Under the pieces are notes generated by a model. The model saw only the letters and a program-made list of their open reading frames with translations, was not told the origin of the DNA and did no database searches. Shown here one piece after another: positions 1 through 9,060 of a stretch of 64,000 bases of DNA; the first letter of the stretch is position 1, and the number at the start of each line of letters is the position of its first letter. Both the position numbers and the translations under genes were made by a program. The stretch lies in NCBI GenBank assembly GCA_902500715.1, contig CABVRO010000002.1, positions 32,551 through 96,550 of the forward strand, read 5' to 3'. The stretch is from an uncultured Nitrospira sp. Its GTDB lineage: Bacteria; Nitrospirota; Nitrospiria; Nitrospirales; Nitrospiraceae.

Positions 1-24
1 GGCGATGAGACGCAAGGTCACCGT

Positions 25-1110
25 ATGAAAATCGTATTTCTGAACGATGTCGCGTACGAATACGCCATAGGATCGCCGAAGGCGGTCGGGGGGACAGAGC
101 GCGATATTTGGATTCTGTCACGTGCCTTGGCTGCAGCAGGGTGGTCGGTTGTCGTTGGAGTGTGCGGAGCGATCGCGATTGGACAGCGCAGGATCATCGA
201 AGGCGTGGAGTACGTGGGAATCAACCCTGGAAACCCTGTTGTCGCGTGGCATAGATTTCTCGGCTCTGAGCGACCCGACTGGCTGTTTTGGGAGGGTGCG
301 TCCCATTGGTGGGGAATTCTTGTAGAGATAGCGAAACGGCACGGAGCCCGCACCGTCTTCCATACGGCGTTCGATACCGATGTGTCGCCACGACAGGCGT
401 TGGTGAGGCGGAGTCGTTGGTGGCCGCTATATGCATGGGGACTCGAGCGAACCGACCGGATCTTTGTTCAGCACATGGGGCAGTTCGACATGCTGCCTTC
501 ACGATGGAGAGCAAAATCGGAGGTTCTGCCGAAGGTGTGCCAGCTCCCGCCGACAATGGATCCTCACTCAGGGCGATCTCCCTACATCGCGTGGGTCGCC
601 ATGTTGCGCACACCGAAACGCCCAGATCTTCTGGTGAAAATTGCGCGGAAATCTCCGAATTTGAAATTTGTCGTGTGTGGTGGCTTGACGGCACATAGGT
701 CGCAAGGGGATTCCACGGCGCAGGCTGCGGAGTTCCTCAAACAATTGCCGAACGTCGAGTATCGTGGGCGGGTGGATCCTGAGGAGGCCGCTGGAGTCAT
801 CGAAAACGCCGCCCTGCTTTTGTGCACCTCCGATCAAGAGGGGTTTCCGAATACATTCGTGCAGGCATGGAGCCACGGCACACCTGTCGTCACGCTCCGG
901 GTCGATCCCGACCACATCATCAAGCAGCGCAACGTGGGAATGGTCACTGGTACGGTTGATCCCACGGTGGAACAGTTGCAGCGATTAATGTCCAGTATTC
1001 AGGATCGCCAGGCCATGGGCATCAGGGCACGTGAATACATTCTCGAGCGACACAGTACGGAAGTCGTGGTCAAAAAGTTTGATGCCGCGACGCGTCATTG
1101 GATTCGATGA
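25..1110 (+). CDS. GT4-family glycosyltransferase
   Basis: A 361-residue GT-B fold glycosyltransferase that probably adds one sugar to a lipid-linked repeat unit at the cytoplasmic membrane. The C-terminal half has the usual GT4 donor-binding features: a strand-loop at 'YIAWVAMLRTPKRPDLLV' followed by 'TSDQEGFPNTFVQAW', the E-x7-E region, in which the second Glu reads as Gln. There is no signal peptide or clear membrane segment. It starts at ATG 25, a few bases from the window edge, so any upstream partner gene is unseen. The next glycosyltransferase gene begins 6 bp after its stop, which suggests one transcript. Sugar and acceptor cannot be read from the sequence. Confidence 0.85.
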   Translation: MKIVFLNDVAYEYAIGSPKAVGGTERDIWILSRALAAAGWSVVVGVCGAIAIGQRRIIEGVEYVGINPGNPVVAWHRFLGSERPDWLFWEGASHWWGILVEIAKRHGARTVFHTAFDTDVSPRQALVRRSRWWPLYAWGLERTDRIFVQHMGQFDMLPSRWRAKSEVLPKVCQLPPTMDPHSGRSPYIAWVAMLRTPKRPDLLVKIARKSPNLKFVVCGGLTAHRSQGDSTAQAAEFLKQLPNVEYRGRVDPEEAAGVIENAALLLCTSDQEGFPNTFVQAWSHGTPVVTLRVDPDHIIKQRNVGMVTGTVDPTVEQLQRLMSSIQDRQAMGIRAREYILERHSTEVVVKKFDAATRHWIR

Positions 1111-1116
1111 GATAGC

Positions 1117-2325
1117 ATGAGAGTGTTGGTCATACAGTCAGAGCTTGGAGTCCTGCGCGGTGGGGGAGAGAACTTTACGCGAAACTTGTTTCAGTCCTTC
1201 GCCGACCGGGGGCATGAGGTCTGGGCGACCTTCATTGCCGATTACAGGGGGCAGTATCCCCTCGCCCTCCCTCCGGCATTTCGCCCGCTCCCGCTGGCCG
1301 GATGCTGGTCAAGAAAGCTGGGGCAGGACGCGCTCTCCACGATGGCGGCTTGTTTGCCGAAGCGAACGCAACTGAGAGCGCATTGGGATCGTGTGCAAGC
1401 GGCACTCTGCTGGCGAACCGTTCGGTGGCATGATGAGCGGTTTACACGTCGCGTCGAACAGGAGTTCGGTGGCCGTTGGAAAGAGTTCGATGCGGCGTAC
1501 GTGCATGCAAGCGCGGTCTTGGCATCGCGAATCGCTCCCCATTGCCCGACCATGTTGCGGTTGCCAGGACCGGTCTCGCCGGATTTCGAAGCGGTGCTCA
1601 GGTCAATTCCGGTCGTCTGCGCCAATGGGGACGCGTTGAGCAAGATTCGTGAATTTGTGGGCGATCACGCCCTCGAACTTCCCATCGGTTTGGACGGGGA
1701 TTTGTTCAAGCCGGGCGCGTCCCCAATACGGCAGCGGTTGGGGTGGACGGATACCGATTGGGTAATCGGATATGTGGGGCGGCTGGCTTATGTCAAAGGG
1801 ATCGATCTGCTTACCCGCGCATTTCTAACGATTCGCCGAACCCTGCCGCAGGCGAGGTTCCTGGTCATCGGATCGGGGGAAGAGCAGGGGAAATTGCGGC
1901 TTTTGTTGAAGGACGAACTGGCGCAGGGCATCGCGCACATCGAACCTGATGTGCCGCACGCCGTGTTGCCGGAGTGGTATCGTGCCATGGATCTCTTTGT
2001 AATGCCGAGCCGATATGAAAATTATTCCAACGCCGCTCTCGAGGCCCTCGCTTGCGGGGTGCCGTTCTTGGCATCCGGAATAGGCGGGAACCGGAGCCTG
2101 GCTGAGACTTGCGGTGGACGGCTGTTCGAGCAGGGTTCGGACGATTCGTTGGCCCAGGCGCTGCAGTCCATCGCCGACAATCCCGGTGAGGCTCGATTGC
2201 GGGGCATGTTGGGGGGAGAGGAAATCCGAAATCACTACAGCTGGTCCGCCAGCGCGAAACGGTTGGAGGCCATGCTGGAGCAAGCCTGCGCAACCGTCGC
2301 CAGGAAAGCCGCATGCACGTCCTAG
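1117..2325 (+). CDS. GT4-family glycosyltransferase
   Basis: A 402-residue GT-B glycosyltransferase. The N-terminal acceptor domain starts with 'SELGVLRGGGENFTRNL', a typical glycine-rich loop of GT4 enzymes. The C-terminal donor domain has 'IGYVGRLAYVKGIDLL' near residue 210 and the catalytic 'SRYENYSNAALEALACG' E-x7-E motif near residue 300. It lies between another GT4 gene and a Wzy-like gene and overlaps the latter by 13 bp, so it is probably translationally coupled. The role is assembly of the repeat unit of an exported polysaccharide; the sugar specificity is unknown. Confidence 0.88.
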   Translation: MRVLVIQSELGVLRGGGENFTRNLFQSFADRGHEVWATFIADYRGQYPLALPPAFRPLPLAGCWSRKLGQDALSTMAACLPKRTQLRAHWDRVQAALCWRTVRWHDERFTRRVEQEFGGRWKEFDAAYVHASAVLASRIAPHCPTMLRLPGPVSPDFEAVLRSIPVVCANGDALSKIREFVGDHALELPIGLDGDLFKPGASPIRQRLGWTDTDWVIGYVGRLAYVKGIDLLTRAFLTIRRTLPQARFLVIGSGEEQGKLRLLLKDELAQGIAHIEPDVPHAVLPEWYRAMDLFVMPSRYENYSNAALEALACGVPFLASGIGGNRSLAETCGGRLFEQGSDDSLAQALQSIADNPGEARLRGMLGGEEIRNHYSWSASAKRLEAMLEQACATVARKAACTS

Positions 2326-3527
2326 ATGCCGTTCCCATCGAATATCAGCGCAGCACGGCCTCCGCAGCATTGGCTCCCGCCGAATACGGGTATTACTTCG
2401 TCATCTTCTACACGGTCCTGGGAGCGCCGTTGGGGCTGATCCTGATGGGAAGCATCGGCTCCGGATTTCTCTTGATTCCGGTCCTGGCGCTATGTTTTCT
2501 CGCCCTTGGCCCGGCAATCCTGAATACCATGCAGACGGCCTGGGTGCCCCTTGCCTGCGGACTCACCTATCTCTTCATCCAGCTCGGCATACATGGAGTG
2601 TCTCTCTACGAGCCCTATGTCTATCCGTTCTGCCAGTGGATCCTTTCCCTGGTCATTGTTCAGGCGCTCGCGGCGCATCGTCCCAACTTCCTGAACCGGT
2701 TTCTCTGGTTTACCCTGTTTTTGGGACTCTCCATGTTGCCGTACATGACACCGAGCCAGGGCGGGGGCTATGCGCGTGTGGCGTTGAATCAACAATTAGG
2801 CTATGCGAATGCCAATGCCATGGCGGGGTGGTTTGGTTTCTGTGTGGTCTGTCTGGTCATCAAGGGATTTCTGGAAAAGAAACCGGCATCGCGATGGGTG
2901 GCATGGGTTCTGGCGTTGTTCTGCTTCTATGTCGTGACATTGACCATAAGCCGGGGAGCGCTGCTGGCCATCACCGTTGCGCTCCTGGTGGCCAGCCGAC
3001 GTTTGCTAAGGGGGGGCTTACTCCCGCTTCTTCTCTTGGGCGGGTTCATTGCAGGACTGGTGGAGCTCGGCGTGTTCGATCAGGCGGTGCGGTCCTATTC
3101 GTTGCGCGCGGGAGAGGAGACGGGACGGTTTCGCGTCTGGCCGCTGCTCATAGAAAGGTTTCTGGGTTCGCCATTGATTGGAGTCGGCGCCGCACATCCG
3201 GGAGCCGTCACCAGCACCGGCAAGTACGTGACGCCGCACAATAGTTTCCTTCTGTTTGCGGTGGCATCAGGAGTCCTTCCCTTGCTGCTATTTTGTGCGT
3301 ACCTCGTCCGGAGCGGGCTGGCGGCGTTACGCACAGGGAAGTCGTCGGAGTACGAAAGTGCGTTCCACCTGCCGCTCGTCGTATATGCGGTGTTGATCAC
3401 CTGCGCTGGAAACACGGATTTTATGTCCCCTTGGGCGATTGTTTCCCTCTCGCTGCCGATTGCAGGCGCCGTGGTTTCTCTGGACGGCGGCGAGTCACCG
3501 CCGCGGCAGCCATCGTCGATGGTCTGA
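2313..3527 (+). CDS. O-antigen ligase / Wzy polymerase-like membrane protein
   Basis: A 404-residue polytopic inner-membrane protein with roughly ten or more hydrophobic segments separated by short loops, including a larger periplasmic loop around residues 245-310. The segment 'VTLTISRGALLAITVALLV' followed by that Arg-containing loop matches the Wzy_C / O-antigen ligase family (RfaL/Wzy). Such proteins polymerise or ligate undecaprenyl-linked repeat units on the periplasmic face. The position between glycosyltransferase genes, and the Wzc-like protein encoded at 30.0 kb, favour the polymerase role, but ligase and polymerase cannot be separated by sequence alone. It starts at ATG 2313, overlapping the previous gene. 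Confidence 0.8.
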   Translation: MHVLDAVPIEYQRSTASAALAPAEYGYYFVIFYTVLGAPLGLILMGSIGSGFLLIPVLALCFLALGPAILNTMQTAWVPLACGLTYLFIQLGIHGVSLYEPYVYPFCQWILSLVIVQALAAHRPNFLNRFLWFTLFLGLSMLPYMTPSQGGGYARVALNQQLGYANANAMAGWFGFCVVCLVIKGFLEKKPASRWVAWVLALFCFYVVTLTISRGALLAITVALLVASRRLLRGGLLPLLLLGGFIAGLVELGVFDQAVRSYSLRAGEETGRFRVWPLLIERFLGSPLIGVGAAHPGAVTSTGKYVTPHNSFLLFAVASGVLPLLLFCAYLVRSGLAALRTGKSSEYESAFHLPLVVYAVLITCAGNTDFMSPWAIVSLSLPIAGAVVSLDGGESPPRQPSSMV

Positions 3528-3601
3528 ATCTGCGTGTGACAGACTCGGGCTTGAATGCGTAGCAATCCTTACGAACCGCTTCAGAGTAGTGATCGCTTTC
3601 T

Positions 3602-4981
3602 ATGAATACCATTGTCGAAGATTCCCTCCGTCGGCAGGAGCCGCTGTCAACATGTGCCTCATGGCTGCGTGAGCATCCCATTCTCGCATCAGTAATCATC
3701 TTGCTCTGCGCGCTCTCGGTTCGACTGATCCTCACGTGGCGCGCCGACCCGGTCGAGCTGGTGTTTCCCGACTCTGGAACGTACTTAGATCCGGCGTTGA
3801 GCCTGCATGAGTCGGGATCGTTTCTGAATAAGTACCAGACCCCGGAAATCACCCGGACGCCCGGTTATCCGCTGTTCCTTGCTACCCTCATGACTGTCTT
3901 TGGCACGGAAGTACGCGCCCTCTTGATTGCCCAGACGGTCATCGTGTCGTTGAGCGTAGTCATTCTGTATGGGTTGGCCAGACACATTCTTCCGCCGGTG
4001 ATGGCATTCGCGGGAGCGTGGCTGGCCGCCGTTTCACCCTGGGGGGCAGTAAGAGCCGGTTTCCTGCTGACCGATGGGGTGTTTCTCTTGCTCTTGGTTT
4101 CATTGTTCGCTCTGATGTACGGCGTCATTCGATCTGCGCGGAGCACGGTGATGGTCATCCTCGGCGGCAGCCTGGTCGGGCTGCTGACAAGCGCTGTGGT
4201 GCTTGTCAGACCGATCTTTCCGCTGATTCTCTTCGTCGCCGTCGTCCTGATGTTGTTCTATCCCGATAGGCGGAGTCGCGCCTGGCTGCTGGTGGCGATG
4301 ATGGTGCTCAGCGCGTTGATACCATTACATCTCTGGAAGATGCGGAACCTCCAAGAGGCGCAGTTTCATGGTTTCAGCGACGTGTCAGGGAAGGCGGCCT
4401 GGCAATGGTTAGCCTCCAGCGTGAAAGCGCAGGTTCCAGGGGCATCCGGAGATCGTTGGGCGATGCTCAAAGCCGCCGAACAGGACGAAACTCATTGGAC
4501 CCTGTCGCTTCAAGAGGCCGATGACGAGCGGTGGCGATTGGCGAAAGAAGTCTTCACGGCGCATCCGTTCCTCACGGCCTATGCGTTCACGCTCAACGCA
4601 ATCGAAGCCCTGATCCATCCTGAGCCGGATATCCTGGCTCCGGCGCGCTTGCGCTTCTACGGCGATACAGTCCTCTTGGGAGGGCTTTGGATGGCGTTCA
4701 TCGCCTGCGCGGCCATGGGGCTATGGCATGTTTGGAATAATGCCCCAGACGACCAGACTATCGATCGGCACTGGCTGATGGCCATGCTGTTGATCTGCTT
4801 CTCGCTCACCATGACGGCAGGGATATCGTTCGGGGCCGGGGCTCGATATCGAGTGCCGTTGGAGCCGATTGTGTCGTTGCTGGCAGGCGTTGGGCTCGTG
4901 CGACTCGCGACCGTTGTCTACGCGAATCGCCGGGCGGAATCTGGCGGCAGCAACTCCCTTCAAGTTCAGGATATCGGGTAA
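3602..4981 (+). CDS. GT39/ArnT-like membrane glycosyltransferase
   Basis: A 459-residue membrane protein with about ten transmembrane segments and an N-terminal loop carrying 'FPDSGTYLDPALSL' and 'ITRTPGYPLFLATL', the pattern of GT-C fold enzymes of the PMT_2/ArnT (GT39/GT83) superfamily. The acidic residue in the first periplasmic loop is the usual catalytic site. Such enzymes transfer sugars from polyprenyl-phosphate donors on the periplasmic side. It follows the Wzy-like gene after 74 bp and precedes a large cytoplasmic glycosyltransferase gene. The natural acceptor is unknown. Confidence 0.75.
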   Translation: MNTIVEDSLRRQEPLSTCASWLREHPILASVIILLCALSVRLILTWRADPVELVFPDSGTYLDPALSLHESGSFLNKYQTPEITRTPGYPLFLATLMTVFGTEVRALLIAQTVIVSLSVVILYGLARHILPPVMAFAGAWLAAVSPWGAVRAGFLLTDGVFLLLLVSLFALMYGVIRSARSTVMVILGGSLVGLLTSAVVLVRPIFPLILFVAVVLMLFYPDRRSRAWLLVAMMVLSALIPLHLWKMRNLQEAQFHGFSDVSGKAAWQWLASSVKAQVPGASGDRWAMLKAAEQDETHWTLSLQEADDERWRLAKEVFTAHPFLTAYAFTLNAIEALIHPEPDILAPARLRFYGDTVLLGGLWMAFIACAAMGLWHVWNNAPDDQTIDRHWLMAMLLICFSLTMTAGISFGAGARYRVPLEPIVSLLAGVGLVRLATVVYANRRAESGGSNSLQVQDIG

Positions 4982-5045
4982 TGTTTTGAGTGTGCCGGCA
5001 ACAGCAGGGTGAACGTGTAACCGCAGCTCGAACGTTGAGTGAAGA

Positions 5046-7334
5046 GTGCATCAATTTTCTTCCGTACAGAATAGCCTTCCTGACACAGGGCATCTTGTGC
5101 CCGCGTCAAGCACGAAGGGAATGCCTTCGACGGAGGGGCCATGTTGCCGGCTGCTCTACGTAGTCGGCCAACTAGGTCTTGGCGGGCAAGAGCGTCAATT
5201 GTGCTATCTGCTGCGCGTGCTCGACCGTGCCTACTATCAGCCCGCAGTAGTGGTCTGGAATTCTTCACAAGCGGATGTTTATGTGCATGAAATTTCCAAA
5301 CTCGGAGTTCCCATTTATACGTTTTCAGAGGGAATATCTCGGCCTGAAAAATTATGGCGCTTTCGAAAACTCGTCAAACGTCTCGATCCCGAATTGCTCC
5401 ATTCCTACAGTTTTTTCACAAACTTCCCTGCCTGGTTCGCGACAATCGGGACAAAGATCATCCCGATAGGGTCTATCCGCAACAATTTTCTCAACGACCG
5501 CCGCCTAGCAGGAAGAGTGTTCGGGCTGTTGAGTGCAGGATGGCCGGATAGGCAAATCTGCAACAGCATGGCAGCCCAACAAGCGGCGGCTTTAGCCCGT
5601 TGGCCGTTTAAGCCTCGGCGATTGCAATTAGTCAGAAACGGCATAGACGTCGATGAGTTTTCGCTAGGCCTCTCTCCATCGAACAAGCAGCCACTATTAG
5701 CCATTGGGCGTCTTTATCCAGAGAAGCGATGGGATAGACTGATTTCGGCGGTCGGCTTGCTCGCGGCTCAAGGGATATCGTTGCATCTGCGATTTGCCGG
5801 AGATGGCCCCTTGCTTCAGACTCTTCATTCACATGCTAAGCATGTGGGGGTAGCCCATTTGATTGAGTTTCTTGGTCCCCGGAGAGACATCAAAGAATTG
5901 CTCGCCGAGTCGAGGTTTCTGGTCCACACAGCAGCAGAAGAGGGCTGTCCCAATGTTGTCATGGAAGCCATGGCATGCGGCAGGCCGGTTGTCGCCATGG
6001 ATGCCGGAGATGTTCCGTACCTGGTTGAAAATGGACGTACTGGATTTGTGGTGCGTCAAGATGATGAGGCAGCCCTCGCCGACCGGATGAGATTGTTGCT
6101 CAACGACGACGACTTGTGCCTGAACATGGGGCAAGCAGCTCGTACAAAAGCAGAACAGGAGTTCAGTTTAGATCGATTGATGAATCAAACCTTACACACC
6201 TATCGAGCGGCTGGTTGGAGTGATGCACGCATGCAGCGTGGACCTGAAGAGCAGTGGTCTCAAGAGACTGGTGACAGGGGGGCGGGTAGGGTGCGAGTCC
6301 TCGCCGTCACCAATATGTATCCGGCTTCTTCCTCCCCACATGCCGGTCGCTTCGTTCAGGAGCAGATCGACGGCCTGCGGCGGGCAGGGGTCGATGTCGA
6401 GGTCTTGTTTATCGACCGCCTTAGGCATGGCATGCGAGTGTATGCGGATCTTCCGCGATTATTGTCAAAAGCCGTGACCGAGTATGAGCCTGACCTCGTC
6501 CATTCCATGTACGGAGGTATTATGGCTCGGCTTGTGGTGCAGGTCGTGAAAGACAGGCCGGTTGTAGTGAGCTTTCATGGGTCTGACTTGTTAGGCCAAT
6601 CCTTTGAGAGGCCTAGCCGAAGACTGTTTGCTGCTTGTGGTGTGCTCGCATCGAAGCAAGCTGCCAAACGGTGCAGCGGAGTGGTCCTGGTGGCAGAACA
6701 TTTGCGGCGATCGCTTCCAGCGGCCCGCCGGCATTCATTCGTTCAAGTGATTCCTTGTGGAATCGATCTGAACCTGTTCAAGCCCCTAGAGAGGGATCGA
6801 TGTTGCGAGAAGCTTGGCTGGAAGAGAGGAAAGTTTCACATTCTTTTTCAGAACACGGGTGATCCTGTTAAGCGACCCCGCCTGGCCTATTCTGCATTAG
6901 ACTGTCTGAAGAACAAATTGAATGTCGATGCCGAAATTCATGAACTGCGCGGTGTGAGATATGACCAAGTGCCGGTGTGGTTGGGCGCAAGCGATGTCCT
7001 GCTGGTGACATCCTTTCACGAGGGATCGCCAACCATCGTAAAGGAGGCCTTGGCCTGCAATCTGCCAATCGTGTCCGTCGCCGTCGGGGACATACCTCAA
7101 CGAATTGACGGAATTGACGGGAGCTACCTTTCGGAGCCTACTCCCGATGACTTAGCTGACAAGTTGCAAATGGTGCGCATCAACGCCAAACGAATAGAAG
7201 CAGGGAGCGCTATCGAGGCACTCTCAGTAGATCACGCAGCTCGCCAACTTAGCCGGTTTTACCAGGACGTAATTCATGCACGAGGAACTACGCAAGCAGT
7301 TCTCGGTGTTCAATCGCAGAATGATGGGCGGTAA
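5046..7334 (+). CDS. Tandem GT4-GT4 fusion glycosyltransferase
   Basis: A 762-residue protein containing two complete GT-B glycosyltransferases. Domain 1 (about residues 35-385) starts with 'YVVGQLGLGGQERQL' and has the catalytic 'EEGCPNVVMEAMACG'. A short linker around residues 390-420 leads to domain 2 (about 420-745), which starts 'RVLAVTNMYPASSSPHAGRF' and has 'HEGSPTIVKEALACN'. Each half has its own E-x7-E motif, so both may be active on successive sugars. A GTG start at 5046 is chosen; ATG 5121 is an alternative that would remove 25 residues. Codon use is visibly more AT-rich than in genes further along, suggesting a separate origin. Confidence 0.85.
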   Translation: MHQFSSVQNSLPDTGHLVPASSTKGMPSTEGPCCRLLYVVGQLGLGGQERQLCYLLRVLDRAYYQPAVVVWNSSQADVYVHEISKLGVPIYTFSEGISRPEKLWRFRKLVKRLDPELLHSYSFFTNFPAWFATIGTKIIPIGSIRNNFLNDRRLAGRVFGLLSAGWPDRQICNSMAAQQAAALARWPFKPRRLQLVRNGIDVDEFSLGLSPSNKQPLLAIGRLYPEKRWDRLISAVGLLAAQGISLHLRFAGDGPLLQTLHSHAKHVGVAHLIEFLGPRRDIKELLAESRFLVHTAAEEGCPNVVMEAMACGRPVVAMDAGDVPYLVENGRTGFVVRQDDEAALADRMRLLLNDDDLCLNMGQAARTKAEQEFSLDRLMNQTLHTYRAAGWSDARMQRGPEEQWSQETGDRGAGRVRVLAVTNMYPASSSPHAGRFVQEQIDGLRRAGVDVEVLFIDRLRHGMRVYADLPRLLSKAVTEYEPDLVHSMYGGIMARLVVQVVKDRPVVVSFHGSDLLGQSFERPSRRLFAACGVLASKQAAKRCSGVVLVAEHLRRSLPAARRHSFVQVIPCGIDLNLFKPLERDRCCEKLGWKRGKFHILFQNTGDPVKRPRLAYSALDCLKNKLNVDAEIHELRGVRYDQVPVWLGASDVLLVTSFHEGSPTIVKEALACNLPIVSVAVGDIPQRIDGIDGSYLSEPTPDDLADKLQMVRINAKRIEAGSAIEALSVDHAARQLSRFYQDVIHARGTTQAVLGVQSQNDGR

Positions 7335-7370
7335 TGTTTAGTATGCCGTCCATCGTTTTGGCGGCTGGCA

Positions 7371-8666
7371 CTACGGGGTATTGACCGATTTGATGACTGG
7401 TTGGGCTGGTGGAATTGTGTCGGTCGTGGTTGAGCCGTATTCGTACGCCCCTATGTCATGGGTGCCCTGTTGCGGACGTGCCAATCCTGCGTTGTCGTGA
7501 GGAACCTGTACAAGCACCACGCCTTGGTTGATAGCCGGACTGGTTGCTTGCAATTTGAAATTTCCGCCAAGCTCATCGACGAACTTAGGGTCTGTCAATA
7601 AATTGTTTGAAGTAACAGTACCGGAGCCTTTATTCCCGATCGCACCCCCATTCTTGTACACAATATTATTCTTGATCTCGGTTTGTGAGCTGCTGGAGAA
7701 GACGTCTATTCCTAGCCCCGGTAGATTGCTGTATACGGTGTTGTTGTAGACCTTGGTTAGCGATGCCGTAGTTGCAGATGTCCACTGATTACCCACCTGA
7801 ATGCCGTTCTTGTTCAGTCTCACGATGTTGTTCATGACCAGGTTGCCTGTTCCATTGTCCACCAGAATTCCGGGAGCAGAACCACTGGTCAATGCGTTGT
7901 TGTAGATCTCATTTCCGTCGATGGTATTGTTGTCTGCTGTGACTGCAGAATTGCCCGTGTAAATATGCACGCCGAAACCGGTGTTATTGTGGACCTTGCA
8001 ATTCCGAACGAGATTGCCGCTCGTGGCAAGGTAAAAGCCATGGTCGCGTGACTCCACCCCGTTATGATGGACATTGCAACCGATAAATTCAAAGAATGTG
8101 GGGTTGCTGGATGAACCACGGGTTATTAGTACGCCGGAACCAGCAGCGTTCTTAATTTCAACGTTGCTGAACCGGACATGATGTGCCCCACCGTACCCGC
8201 TGATGCCATAACTACAGCCGTATCCATTGCTGCACGAACGTTGGAGATTGGCGCCATCTAAAACCAAGTTGCTGAAGACAACATATTGGATGGCGGGGTT
8301 CGCAAGGTTGATGACTTCAGCTCCCCCTACAGGTTGTAAAATAACCATCTCTCCAGAATATCCCGAAATAACGGGCGCATTGGACCACGAGTTCCCAGTA
8401 GGAATTGTTTGCGAGTTGCTGTTGATTCTTTCAGGATAAATTCCGCCTCGAATGTAGAGCGTGTCACCTGTCGCTAGTGCACGTACCCCTCGTTGAATAG
8501 TTTTGAATGGCATTAGATCAGAGCCTGAGTTCGCGTCGTTTCCAGTTGTTGCAACATAATACGTTGCAGCCTCCGTCACGACCGTCCCGATGAACATCGA
8601 GAGGATGCTCAGTCCCCACAGGAATAGCTGGACATGGCTCTTATTGACACGCCGGTTCATCGCCAT
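7371..8666 (-). CDS. Secreted right-handed beta-helix protein
   Basis: A 431-residue exported protein and the only minus-strand gene in the polysaccharide locus. Residues 1-33 form a signal peptide (basic N-terminus, hydrophobic 'LFLWGLSILSMFIGTVV', then Ala). The mature start 'YYVATTGNDANSGSDLMPFKTIQRGV' is typical of DUF1565/pectate-lyase-like proteins. It is followed by many Asn-rich PbH1 turns such as 'NNTGFGVHIYTGNS' and 'NNIVRLNKNGIQVG'. Such folds occur in polysaccharide lyases, epimerases and adhesins. After the helix it stops soon after 'TIPPAQPVIKSVNTP', which looks like the opening of a fibronectin-type domain, so the C-terminus may be truncated. A good AGGAGG ribosome site precedes ATG 8666. 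It is AT-rich compared with the rest of the locus. Confidence 0.8.
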   Translation of the reverse strand: MAMNRRVNKSHVQLFLWGLSILSMFIGTVVTEAATYYVATTGNDANSGSDLMPFKTIQRGVRALATGDTLYIRGGIYPERINSNSQTIPTGNSWSNAPVISGYSGEMVILQPVGGAEVINLANPAIQYVVFSNLVLDGANLQRSCSNGYGCSYGISGYGGAHHVRFSNVEIKNAAGSGVLITRGSSSNPTFFEFIGCNVHHNGVESRDHGFYLATSGNLVRNCKVHNNTGFGVHIYTGNSAVTADNNTIDGNEIYNNALTSGSAPGILVDNGTGNLVMNNIVRLNKNGIQVGNQWTSATTASLTKVYNNTVYSNLPGLGIDVFSSSSQTEIKNNIVYKNGGAIGNKGSGTVTSNNLLTDPKFVDELGGNFKLQATSPAINQGVVLVQVPHDNAGLARPQQGTHDIGAYEYGSTTTDTIPPAQPVIKSVNTP

Positions 8667-9060
8667 TTGGGCCTCCTCTTAACATGCTGACGGCGAGGGG
8701 GTGCTCTGGTCTCTTCTGACTAGAGCAGAATACATGCCGTCCGACTCATCTCATGAATGTGCACGTTATCAATAGCTTAAACGCGAGCCTCCCAAAGGAG
8801 CCCGTTCACGATTGTAGGTAATTGCCTGCAGCAGGCTACAGGAATCGTTGTGATTGTCGAAGTGCAGCCCTCAGCCAGAATACCTGCCCCAAGACGGTGC
8901 GGTCCGGGAGACAGGCTGAAGGGCGGCGAGGGCTAACGGGTACTTCTGAGGAACGCAACAACCGAGAAACAGAGTGTGCCAGTTTTGGCAGAGAAAAAGA
9001 AAGCCGAAAATACAAGTTTTTTTCCAGGGGGCCTCTCTCGTGCATGTGAACTCCCCATTA
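8667..9060. other. Divergent intergenic region
   Basis: About 390 bp lies between the beta-helix gene (minus) and a GT2 gene (plus), so promoters for both directions are expected here. The ribosome site of the minus-strand gene lies at about 8672-8680. I see no convincing -35/-10 pair, no long inverted repeat and no credible extra gene. The short open frames here have no recognisable content. Confidence 0.5.
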
